DNA from: Lachnospiraceae bacterium
GTDB taxonomy: Bacteria; Bacillota; Clostridia; Lachnospirales; Lachnospiraceae
Assembly (NCBI GenBank): GCA_030524705.1
Contig: JAUNGD010000004.1
Coordinates: 47,961 to 111,960 of the forward strand
Direction: 5' to 3'
Length of the DNA: 64,000 bases
Shown: piece after piece, positions 53,704 to 62,395 of the stretch
How positions within the stretch are numbered: the stretch's first letter is position 1
Layout of the letters: every line of letters begins with the position of its first letter
Notes under the pieces: generated by a model
Seen by the model: only the letters and a program-made list of their open reading frames with translations
What the model was told of the DNA's origin: nothing
Databases searched by the model: none
Translations under genes and position numbers: made by a program

Positions 53704-56673
53704 ATGGAAAAAATCATTTTTACAAAATATTCCAATGAAAGAGCGAGGGAATTCTGCATCCGTACAGATATCTGTGAGACGGAGGACGGGGAACGCTTTG
53801 TTCGGAAAAAAGCATGCTACCCGGAGGGGGAAGCCCACGTTGCCCGTTTGGGCGAATGGTACAGAAGGCTGGAGGAGGTCTACCGGGGGACTCCGATTTC
53901 CATGAATCGTATAATCGCAGAGGAGGATGGGATATCATTTGAGTATCTGAAAGGAAAGACGCTGGAGGAGCAGCTGGACACAATGCTTTCCTGCGGCGAT
54001 GTGGAAGGGGCAGTAGAGCAGCTGCTGAAGTTTGCAGATATTGTGAGACAGTCCGGGAGGACGGAAACATTTACTATTACCGGGGATTTTCGAAAAATAT
54101 TCGGTGAGGTAAATCTGCCGGACGGGCTGTTTTGTGCGCCGGTAACAGATCTTGATATGATTGTGGGAAATGCATTTGTGGAGGAAGATGGATGGACGAT
54201 GATGGACTACGAATGGTCCTTTGATTTCCCGATTCCTGTGAATTATGTAATTTTCCGCATTTTGCATTTTTATATCTATGGGAATACTTCCAGGGCGGTG
54301 CTCTACTCCAAAAATCTGTATGGCCGGGCCGGACTTGACCGGGAAGAGGTACGCCAGTATGAAAAGATGGAGGAACATTTCCAGCAGTATGTGCTGGGCG
54401 AGCATGTACCGCTGCGTTTCCTCTACCCGGAGATGAATCCGGGATGTATTGATTTCAGAAGTGAGTCATGCAGAAATAAGATTCGGGAAATCTGTAATGA
54501 AAACAGGCTGGACCAGCAGAAAGAGTCTGTGATCCAGCTGTGTGTGGACTGTGTAGAACGGACGGACGAGGAGCTGGAGATAAAAGGATGGTCCTTTAAT
54601 GAGGAGCTGCAAAGACCGGAGTTTACTGTTACGGACACGGCAGGCCGGGAGATAAAGCCGGAGCGTCTTGAATTTTTTATGAGACGGGATGTGAATGCCG
54701 GATTCGGCGTGGAGGATGCCAGGTATGAGGCCGGCTTTGATCTGATCATCAGGCTGACGGGCAGGCAGACAAAAAGGTGGGGAGAGAAATACATCCTTAC
54801 GATACGCGTCAACAACCGGACTGCGTCGTATACCGTTAACCTGAGCAGACTTGCGTTCAAAAACAGCAGGCTGGGCAGGAAACTGGTGGAAATGCGGTTC
54901 GGCCCCCATGTGGCAGGAACGAAATATTTTTCTCAATATGAGATGGGGGTGTTCGGCGAGAGCAAAAAGTTCCGAAAGGAAGATCAGGGTTTCAGCGGTT
55001 GGCGGCTGGCGACGCAGCTCTCAGAAAAGGAACTGAAAAGGCAGCGGGAAGAGAAATTTTCGGTACGGCCCCTGATCAGCATCGTGATACCGCTGTATAA
55101 TACGCCGCAGCAGTACCTGAAAGCCATGCTGGATTCTGCTTTGGAACAGACATATACGGAATTCGAACTGTGTCTGGCGGACGGAAGTGACAGCAGCAGT
55201 GTCGGGGATTTTGTACGGGAACAGTATCACGGTGAAAAAAGGATCCGCTATAAAAAGCTGGCGGAAAACAGGGGGATCTCAGAGAATACAAATGAGGCCC
55301 TGGCTATGGCGGAGGGAGAATATGTGATGCTGGCGGATCACGATGACCTGCTGGCTCCGAATGCTTTATATGAGATTGTAAAAGTGATAAATCAGCATTC
55401 TGATGCAGATATTATTTATACGGATGAAGACAAGGTGGATATGGAAGGGGAACGTTATTCAGACCCGCATTTTAAACCGGACTTCAATCTATATATGCTT
55501 CGAAGCTCCAATTATATCTGCCATATTTTTGTGGTGAGACGTCAGATAGCGGAGATGGCAGGCGGTTTCCGAAAGGAGTTCGATGGGGCGCAGGATTATG
55601 ATTTTATTCTGAAATGCTGTGAACGGGCAAAGGGGATTTACCATGTGCCCAGGATCCTGTACCACTGGAGGACCCACGAGGGATCTACTGCGGCGAATCC
55701 GGAGAGTAAGGTGTACGCCTGGGAGGCAGGAAGGCGGGCCCTGGAAGCCCATTACCGCCGGCTTGGGCTGGAGACGGAGGTGACTCTGGCGGAGCTGTTC
55801 GGCAGATATCGGACGAAGTGGCAGATTCAGGGCAGTCCTCTGATTTCTGTTTTAATACCAAACAAAGATCACAGCGACGATCTCCTGAAGTGCCTGCAGT
55901 CTGTCTACCGCAAGTCCACATACCGCAATTTTGAGGTTATCGTGGTGGAAAATAACAGTAAGGAGCCAAAGACTTTTGCCGTATATAAGGAACTGCCGGA
56001 GAAGTTTCCCGGTACCAGGGTCATTACCCGGGAAGGAGAGTTCAATTTTTCCGCTGTCAACAATCAGGCGGCCAGAGAGGCAAAGGGAGAATATCTGCTG
56101 TTGCTGAATAATGATACGGAGGTTCTGGAGCCGCACTGGCTGGAGGAGCTGCTGGGCATTTGCCAGCAGCCGGAGGTAGGAGCCGTAGGTGCGAAACTGT
56201 TTTATCCCGACGGGACGATTCAGCACGCCGGAGTCATTCTGGGGCTTGGCGGACCGGCCGGACATATTTTTGCCGGTATGCTGGGAGACAAATGCGGTTA
56301 TGCCGCCAGAGCCAATACCATGCAGAACCTGAGCGCCGTCACGGCGGCCTGTATGATGACGAAGCGTAGCATATATGAAGAAGTGGGAGGTATGGATGAG
56401 AAGCTGGGCGTAGCGCTCAACGATGTGGACTACTGTATGAAGCTGACCTCATCCGGAAAGCAGGTGGTGTATACGCCGTATGCCCAGTTATCCCACAACG
56501 AATCGGTCACCCGGGGGCCGGAGGATAACCAGAAAAAGAAAACAAGGTTCCAGGAAGAGACCCGGTATTTTGAGAAGAAGTGGCAGGATATCCTGAAAAA
56601 CGGAGATCCGTACTACAATCCGAACCTGTCGCGGGTGAACGGAGAATGCTCCCTGCGTATACCGGAACCATAA
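53704..56673 (+). CDS. Kinase-like domain fused to two GT2 glycosyltransferase domains
   Basis: A 989-residue multidomain protein. Residues 1-260 look like an APH/protein-kinase fold: Lys35/Lys36 in RFVRKKA, a hinge-like FEYLKGKTLEEQ, the catalytic Asp151-x4-Asn156 (TDLDMIVGN) and metal Asp168 (MMDYEW). Residues of about 275-400 form a beta-rich accessory region. Two GT2 domains follow: the first from about residue 455 (ISIVIPLYN, ADHDDLLAPN, YTDEDKVD), the second from about 712 (ISVLIPNKDHSDD, LLNNDTEVLEPHW). It should elongate a polysaccharide, and its kinase-like part may phosphorylate it. AAGGAAGACGCGGC precedes the start. Confidence 0.87.
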   Translation: MEKIIFTKYSNERAREFCIRTDICETEDGERFVRKKACYPEGEAHVARLGEWYRRLEEVYRGTPISMNRIIAEEDGISFEYLKGKTLEEQLDTMLSCGDVEGAVEQLLKFADIVRQSGRTETFTITGDFRKIFGEVNLPDGLFCAPVTDLDMIVGNAFVEEDGWTMMDYEWSFDFPIPVNYVIFRILHFYIYGNTSRAVLYSKNLYGRAGLDREEVRQYEKMEEHFQQYVLGEHVPLRFLYPEMNPGCIDFRSESCRNKIREICNENRLDQQKESVIQLCVDCVERTDEELEIKGWSFNEELQRPEFTVTDTAGREIKPERLEFFMRRDVNAGFGVEDARYEAGFDLIIRLTGRQTKRWGEKYILTIRVNNRTASYTVNLSRLAFKNSRLGRKLVEMRFGPHVAGTKYFSQYEMGVFGESKKFRKEDQGFSGWRLATQLSEKELKRQREEKFSVRPLISIVIPLYNTPQQYLKAMLDSALEQTYTEFELCLADGSDSSSVGDFVREQYHGEKRIRYKKLAENRGISENTNEALAMAEGEYVMLADHDDLLAPNALYEIVKVINQHSDADIIYTDEDKVDMEGERYSDPHFKPDFNLYMLRSSNYICHIFVVRRQIAEMAGGFRKEFDGAQDYDFILKCCERAKGIYHVPRILYHWRTHEGSTAANPESKVYAWEAGRRALEAHYRRLGLETEVTLAELFGRYRTKWQIQGSPLISVLIPNKDHSDDLLKCLQSVYRKSTYRNFEVIVVENNSKEPKTFAVYKELPEKFPGTRVITREGEFNFSAVNNQAAREAKGEYLLLLNNDTEVLEPHWLEELLGICQQPEVGAVGAKLFYPDGTIQHAGVILGLGGPAGHIFAGMLGDKCGYAARANTMQNLSAVTAACMMTKRSIYEEVGGMDEKLGVALNDVDYCMKLTSSGKQVVYTPYAQLSHNESVTRGPEDNQKKKTRFQEETRYFEKKWQDILKNGDPYYNPNLSRVNGECSLRIPEP

Positions 56674-56691
56674 ATTAAAGCAGGAAAGAAT

Positions 56692-58224
56692 ATGGCAGAG
56701 CTGAAGAAAAATATCGATAAAGGAATTGCATATCTGAAAAAGAACGGTGCCCGGGCGGCAGCGGTGAGGCTTTGCCGTAAGGTTTATCTGAGCCGGGAGA
56801 CCAATTATGGGAAATGGCTGCAGGATCAGCGGAAAAGAAGGGCCAAGACCCTGCCCCCTGTAAATGCGGACCATATAAAAATCGTGATATCCGGTAAGCT
56901 GCCGGAGCCGATAAGGGCAGAAGATTTTTTCCTTTTTATAGAAGAGGGGGATCATCTGGAAAAGGATGCCCGGCAGGTCTATGCCGACGCCCTTCTGAAA
57001 TATCCCGGCGCAGAATTGCTCTACTGCGACAGTGACTGGATCAGCGGGGACGGCAGATCCTATCAGGATCCTCAGTGCAAGCCGGATTTTGACGAATATT
57101 ATCTGCAGAGTACGAATTATATCGGCGGCGGCTTTCTCGTCTCGGGCCGTCTTGTGAAGGAACTGGGAGCTCCGGTACAACTGTATGACTATCTGTGGCG
57201 GTGCATTGAGAGGACGGAGAGCGTTCTTCATGTCCCGGAGATCTTGTATCACAGAGCTGAAAAAAAAGAAGACATGGAGATGCGGCAGGAGACAGATGCA
57301 CTGCGGAAGCATTTCGACCGGGGAGGAGTGTCCGCAGCGGTGTTGCCGGGACTGCAGCCATGGACAAGAAAAATCATATACCGTTATGGAGAAAAACCGC
57401 GGGTCTCTATCCTGATCCCGAATAAGGATCACAGAGAGGATCTGGAAAAATGTATCGGCAGCATCCGGAAATTTGCCGGTTATGAACCATATGAAATTTT
57501 AATTATTGAAAACAACAGTACCTCGGAAGAAATCTTTTCTTTCTATGCAGAAATACAGAAGAAAGAAAAAAATGTGAGGGTCATTACTTACGAGGGAGAC
57601 TTTAATTTTTCGAAGATAAATAATTTTGGAGCAAAAAAAGCAAAGGGTGAATATCTTCTCTTTCTGAATAACGACACGGAAATGACCACGGAGGGATGTT
57701 TGCGGGAGATGATGAATTATGCGCAGCGGCCCGATGTGGGAGCTGTAGGCGCGCAGTTGTTATATGGGGATGGTACGATTCAGCACGCCGGAGTTATCGT
57801 GGGATACGGAGGCGTGGCAGGACATGCCTTTGAAGGTATGCCGCGGCAGCAGGCCCTGGAGATAACTCCGATTATCTGCTCTAGAAGCTACAGCGCGGTG
57901 ACTGCCGCGTGCATGCTGGTGCGCCGCAGCCTGTTTGAGAAGCTGGGAGGCTTTGACGAGAGGCTTGGCGTGGCTTATAATGATATTGATCTGTGTCTGC
58001 GGATCGGCGCGTCAGGAGAAAAAGTGATCTATACACCGTATGCACAGCTTTTCCATTACGAGTCCAGGACAAGAGGACTGGAGCTGACGCAGGAAAAAGC
58101 CAAGAGAGTGAAGCGCGAGACAGAAGTTTTTCAAAAGCGCTGGAGTGCATTACTGGAAAAGGGAGATCCCTGCTACAATCCGAATCTGACGCTGGAAAAG
58201 CCGGATTTTTCATTGCGGAGATAA
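56692..58224 (+). CDS. GT2 glycosyltransferase with an eroded first domain
   Basis: A 510-residue relative of the two-domain GT2 proteins on either side. The C-terminal domain (from residue 236) is intact: VSILIPNKDHREDL, LLFLNNDTEM, GTIQHAGVIVG and a final GDPCYNPNLTLEKPDFSLR. The N-terminal domain retains only the second half of a GT-A fold (residues of about 60-170). The nucleotide-binding first part is lacking and the DHDDLL donor motif has become EEGDHL. It therefore probably has one active site. It lies 18 bp after the 989-residue protein, so is co-transcribed. Confidence 0.88.
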   Translation: MAELKKNIDKGIAYLKKNGARAAAVRLCRKVYLSRETNYGKWLQDQRKRRAKTLPPVNADHIKIVISGKLPEPIRAEDFFLFIEEGDHLEKDARQVYADALLKYPGAELLYCDSDWISGDGRSYQDPQCKPDFDEYYLQSTNYIGGGFLVSGRLVKELGAPVQLYDYLWRCIERTESVLHVPEILYHRAEKKEDMEMRQETDALRKHFDRGGVSAAVLPGLQPWTRKIIYRYGEKPRVSILIPNKDHREDLEKCIGSIRKFAGYEPYEILIIENNSTSEEIFSFYAEIQKKEKNVRVITYEGDFNFSKINNFGAKKAKGEYLLFLNNDTEMTTEGCLREMMNYAQRPDVGAVGAQLLYGDGTIQHAGVIVGYGGVAGHAFEGMPRQQALEITPIICSRSYSAVTAACMLVRRSLFEKLGGFDERLGVAYNDIDLCLRIGASGEKVIYTPYAQLFHYESRTRGLELTQEKAKRVKRETEVFQKRWSALLEKGDPCYNPNLTLEKPDFSLRR

Positions 58225-58330
58225 AAAGCATCATATGGGTATAAAGTTGAACATAAAGTATTGATATTTTACAGTAGTTTTAAGGTATTATGCCGAAATG
58301 CAATAAAGTAAAGGACAGGAAGGTTGAAAA

Positions 58331-59461
58331 ATGATAAGATTTAATATGGCACCCTGTACGGGAAGAGAACTTGCTTATATGCAGCAGGCCATGAGCGCCG
58401 GTAAGCTTTGCGGCGACGGGCCTTTTACAAAAAAATGTTCATCGTGGATGCGCGAGAACTTTGATGTGAGGCATTGCCTTCTGACGACTTCCTGTACCCA
58501 TGCACTGGAAATGGCGGCATATCTTTGCGATATACAGCCGGGGGATGAGGTGATCATGCCTTCTTATACATTTGTGTCAACTGCGGACGCCTTTGTACTG
58601 AGAGGCGCCAGAATCGTTTTTGTGGATATCCGCCCGGATACGATGAATATCAATGAAAAGCTGATTGAGGATGCCATCACGGAACGTACCAGAGTGATCG
58701 TCCCGGTGCATTACGCCGGAGTGGCGTGCGCCATGGACGAGATTCTTGCAATTGCGAAGAAGCATGGCCTTCTTGTGGTGGAGGATGCCGCTCAGGGGGT
58801 AAACGCGTGGTACAAGGGAAGAGCCCTGGGAACCATAGGAGACTTCGGCTGCTACAGCTTCCATGAGACAAAAAACTATACCATGGGAGAAGGCGGCGCC
58901 GTACTGTTTCAGGAGGATAAATATCTGGAAAAGGCAGAAATCCTTCGGGAGAAGGGGACAGACCGCAGTAAGTTTTTCCGCGGCCAGATCGACAAGTATA
59001 CCTGGGTGGATTATGGTTCCTCGTATCTTCCCAGCGATATGAATGCGGCGTATCTTTATGCGCAGCTTGAGGTGGCAGAGGAAATCAACGATAAAAGAAT
59101 GGAGATTTACAATTACTACAGAGAAAATCTGGCCGTACTGGAAGAACAGGGGGCGGTGGAGCTTCCTTACGTTCCGGAGTATGCCAGACATAATGCGCAC
59201 ATGTTTTATATGAAGCTGAAGGATCTTAAGACCAGGACGGCGTTTATTGATTATATGAAATCAAAGGATATTCTCACAGTATTTCATTATATCCCGTTGC
59301 ACAGCTCTGCTGCCGGACAGCGTTTCGGATGTTTTCACGGCGAGGATGTCTATACGACAAAAGAGAGTGAGCGGCTTGTACGTCTGCCGATGTTCTACAA
59401 TCTGGAAATGGAACAGGTGCGTTATATTACCGATACTATTTTAAAATTTCAGGGATTTTAA
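58331..59461 (+). CDS. wecE: dTDP-4-amino-4,6-dideoxygalactose transaminase (WecE/RffA type)
   Basis: A 376-residue DegT/DnrJ/EryC1 PLP aminotransferase. It opens FNMAPCTGRELAYM, has LLTTSCTHALEMAA, PSYTFVSTADAFV and the PLP-lysine motif YSFHETKNYTMGEGGA, and ends with the WecE-like FHYIPLHSSAAGQ segment. It transfers an amino group to dTDP-4-keto-6-deoxyglucose, giving dTDP-Fuc4N. Its substrate is supplied by RmlAB nearby. The WecD acetyltransferase that completes Fuc4NAc in enterobacteria is not in the window. GGAAGGTTGAAAA precedes the start. Confidence 0.94.
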   Translation: MIRFNMAPCTGRELAYMQQAMSAGKLCGDGPFTKKCSSWMRENFDVRHCLLTTSCTHALEMAAYLCDIQPGDEVIMPSYTFVSTADAFVLRGARIVFVDIRPDTMNINEKLIEDAITERTRVIVPVHYAGVACAMDEILAIAKKHGLLVVEDAAQGVNAWYKGRALGTIGDFGCYSFHETKNYTMGEGGAVLFQEDKYLEKAEILREKGTDRSKFFRGQIDKYTWVDYGSSYLPSDMNAAYLYAQLEVAEEINDKRMEIYNYYRENLAVLEEQGAVELPYVPEYARHNAHMFYMKLKDLKTRTAFIDYMKSKDILTVFHYIPLHSSAAGQRFGCFHGEDVYTTKESERLVRLPMFYNLEMEQVRYITDTILKFQGF

Positions 59462-59527
59462 TTCAGTCGTCTGCAGGAGGGGGAGAGTCCTGCAGTAAAA
59501 ATACGATCTGGAAAGCGGAGGATCTCG

Positions 59528-61393
59528 ATGGGAGATAGGGAATACGGAGTCCGGTGGGGAAAGCTGCTTGGCGCTTTTTCACCGGAACATATCAAAAAAG
59601 GATACCGATACCTGAAGCGGCATGGACTGAAGCAGTTCATGGTTCGGCTTTTTGAGCGTTTTCAGTCCCAGGATATTGATTATGAAACCTGGTTCGCGTT
59701 GAATAAGGTTACGGAGCAGGAGCTGGAACGGCAGCGGGGGGCAGTATTTGAAAATCCGGTCAGGATAAGTATTGTGGTGCCGGTATACCGGACGCCGGAG
59801 CGCTTTTTGCGGGAAATGATAGAATCTGTCTGTGCCCAGACGTATGGCAGCTGGGAGCTGTGTATTGCAGACGCCAGCCCGCAGGCTGCAGCTGAGAAGA
59901 ACATGCAAGACGGCCGTGTACCAGAAGCAGAAACGGAGCTGACGGCGATCATCAGGGAGTATCAGGCAAAGGATGATAGGATCCGTTATCAGGTTCTGGA
60001 AAAGAATGCGGGGATTTCAGAGAATACGAACGAGGCGTTGAAGATGGCTACAGGAGAATTTATCGGTCTGCTGGACCATGATGACCTGCTGGAGCCAGAT
60101 GCACTGTATGAGGTGATGTCGCAGATCGCTGCAGACGGACGGACCGATGTGGTCTATACGGATGAAGACAAGATCAATCAGAAAGGTACAAAGCATCTGA
60201 TCCCCAATATGAAACCGGATTTCAACCTGGATCTTCTTCGCTCCAACAATTATATCTGTCATTTTCTGGTAGTACGCAGAAGTATTGTTGAGAAAATCGG
60301 AGGATTCCGGAAGGAATTTGACGGGGCCCAGGATTATGATTTTATTTTCCGGTGTGTAGAAGAGGCACGAAAGATAGCTCATGTACACCGGGTACTGTAC
60401 CATTGGAGGACCCACTCCGGTTCTACCTCAGACAATCCGGACAGTAAGCTGTATGCCTTTGATGCGGGACAGCGGGCGGTGGAGGCACACCTTTCCAGAA
60501 TGAAGGTGAACGCTTCTGTGGAAAAGACTTCGGATTTGGGATATTACCGGGTACGCTATGCGCTTACGGAACATCCGATGGTCTCCATTATTATTCCAAA
60601 TAAAGACGAGAAGGAGTCATTGCAGAAATGTCTGCAGTCGATTCAGGAAAAAACAGAATATGACAATTATGAGGTTCTAGTTGTAGAGAATAACAGTACA
60701 AAAGAAGAAACCTTTGCGTATTACAAAGAGATCGATGGGAAGAACCATGTGAGGGTACTTTACTGGGAGAGCGCGTTTAATTTTTCCGCCATTAATAATT
60801 TTGCAGCAGGAGAGGCAAAAGGTGAATATCTTCTTTTGCTGAATAACGATACGGAAGTGATCACAAAAGGATGGATCCGGGAGATGCTCAGCAACTGTAC
60901 CAGAAACGAAGTGGCAATGGTGGGGGCGAAGCTTTATTTCCCGGATAATACGATCCAGCATGCCGGAGTCATCATCGGACTTGGCGGGCTGGCGGATCAC
61001 GCCTTTGTCAATATGTCGAGAAGGAGAGCCGGTTATATGCACCGTGCATCGATTCAGATGAATATGAGCGGCGTCACGGCTGCCTGCGCCATGGTGAAGC
61101 GCAGTGTATACGAAGAGGTGGGAGGACTGGAGGAAAAGCTCAGCGTAGCTTTTAACGATGTGGATCTGTGTCTTAAGATCGTTACGGCCGGTTATCTCAT
61201 TGTATACGATCCCTTTGTGGAGCTTTATCATTATGAATCCAGGTCAAGAGGAGTAGATGACGAAAAGAAAGAGCGGCATAAAAAAGAGGTGCAGTATGCG
61301 CAGGAAAAATGGAAGGACTTCCTAAAAGCAGGTGATCCGTGCTATAATAAGAATCTGACCTTAAGTAAACACAATTTTTCACTGCGGAAATAG
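59528..61393 (+). CDS. Two-domain GT2 glycosyltransferase
   Basis: A 621-residue protein with two GT2 domains. The first begins near residue 78 (ISIVVPVYRTPERFL) with LLDHDDLLEPDA and YTDEDKINQ; the second near 350 (VSIIIPNKDEKESL) with LLNNDTEVITKGW, GTIQ-like TIQHAGVIIGLGG and a final GDPCYNKNLTLSKHNFSLRK. It shares the same layout with the GT domains of the 989- and 510-residue proteins. Such proteins add sugar units at the cytoplasmic face during chain elongation. CGGAGGATCTCG precedes the start. Confidence 0.92.
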   Translation: MGDREYGVRWGKLLGAFSPEHIKKGYRYLKRHGLKQFMVRLFERFQSQDIDYETWFALNKVTEQELERQRGAVFENPVRISIVVPVYRTPERFLREMIESVCAQTYGSWELCIADASPQAAAEKNMQDGRVPEAETELTAIIREYQAKDDRIRYQVLEKNAGISENTNEALKMATGEFIGLLDHDDLLEPDALYEVMSQIAADGRTDVVYTDEDKINQKGTKHLIPNMKPDFNLDLLRSNNYICHFLVVRRSIVEKIGGFRKEFDGAQDYDFIFRCVEEARKIAHVHRVLYHWRTHSGSTSDNPDSKLYAFDAGQRAVEAHLSRMKVNASVEKTSDLGYYRVRYALTEHPMVSIIIPNKDEKESLQKCLQSIQEKTEYDNYEVLVVENNSTKEETFAYYKEIDGKNHVRVLYWESAFNFSAINNFAAGEAKGEYLLLLNNDTEVITKGWIREMLSNCTRNEVAMVGAKLYFPDNTIQHAGVIIGLGGLADHAFVNMSRRRAGYMHRASIQMNMSGVTAACAMVKRSVYEEVGGLEEKLSVAFNDVDLCLKIVTAGYLIVYDPFVELYHYESRSRGVDDEKKERHKKEVQYAQEKWKDFLKAGDPCYNKNLTLSKHNFSLRK

Positions 61394-61408
61394 GAGACAG
61401 ATAGAAAC

Positions 61409-62368
61409 ATGCAGGAAGTAACTGTAGTAATACCGAACCTGAATGGAGAATCGTATCTTCGGGCATGCCTTGACAGCCTGCGGAGCCAGAGCGCTGCTCC
61501 TTTTCCTGTTATAGTAGTAGACAATGGTTCTGCCGACGGGAGCGTGGAGCTTATCCGGAAAGAATATCCGGAGGTTCTTTTGAAGGTTTTGGATAAAAAT
61601 TACGGTTTTTGTAAAGCTGTAAATATAGGGATAAAAATGACGCAGACGCCGTATGTAATTCTTTTGAATAATGATACGGTCTGTGCGCCGACGTTTGTTG
61701 AGGCGCTTACTGAGGCGATTAGGGAGAAGCCGGACTGCTTTTCCTGTGCGTCAAAAATGGTGCAGATGCAGCGACCCGACCTGATGGACAACGGAGGGGA
61801 TTACTATTGCGCACTGGGCTGGGCCTTTGCCTGGGGCAAGGGGAAGCCGGCCCGGAAATATGGAAAGCGGCGGGAAATCTTTTCCGCATGTGCCGGGGCT
61901 GCGATTTACCGCAGGGAAGTATTTGATGAGATTGGCCTTTTTGATGAGGTGCATTTTGCCTATCTGGAGGATGTTGATGTGGCGTACCGGGCCAAGATCG
62001 CCGGTTACCGGAACTATTATATTCCGGAAGCTGTGGTCCGGCATGTGGGAAGTGCCACCAGCGGTTCTGTGTACAATGAGTTCAAGACCCGCTATTCTTC
62101 CAGAAACAGTGTTTATCTTATATACAAAAATATGCCGTGGCCGCAGATCCTGTTGAATCTGCCGTTCCTGACGGCTGGTATTTTTGTAAAAATGCTTTTT
62201 TTCATAAAAAAAGGCTATGGCAGGGAGTATATTACCGGCCTGTGGAAGGGAATCAGGCTGTGTGACAAAAGCAGGAAAGTGAGATTCCGGAAACAGAATC
62301 TGACGCATTATCTGAAAATACAGTTCGAGCTTTGGGGAAACATCCTCCGAAGATTGTCCGGCGTTTGA
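61409..62368 (+). CDS. Family 2 glycosyltransferase (rhamnosyltransferase-like)
   Basis: A 319-residue single-domain GT2 enzyme. The nucleotide-binding start VTVVIPNLNGESYLRACLDS, VDNGSADGSVELIRKEYPE and the DxD region LLNNDTVCAP are intact, with YLEDVDVAYRAKIAGYRNYY later. This is the WbbL/RfbF-like pattern often used for dTDP-rhamnose, but the donor cannot be fixed. A C-terminal hydrophobic segment (LNLPFLTAGIFVKMLFFI) may associate with the membrane. It follows the two-domain GT2 gene by 15 bp. Confidence 0.92.
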   Translation: MQEVTVVIPNLNGESYLRACLDSLRSQSAAPFPVIVVDNGSADGSVELIRKEYPEVLLKVLDKNYGFCKAVNIGIKMTQTPYVILLNNDTVCAPTFVEALTEAIREKPDCFSCASKMVQMQRPDLMDNGGDYYCALGWAFAWGKGKPARKYGKRREIFSACAGAAIYRREVFDEIGLFDEVHFAYLEDVDVAYRAKIAGYRNYYIPEAVVRHVGSATSGSVYNEFKTRYSSRNSVYLIYKNMPWPQILLNLPFLTAGIFVKMLFFIKKGYGREYITGLWKGIRLCDKSRKVRFRKQNLTHYLKIQFELWGNILRRLSGV

Positions 62369-62395
62369 GCCGGGTGCTTGCAGGGGTGAGATAAT

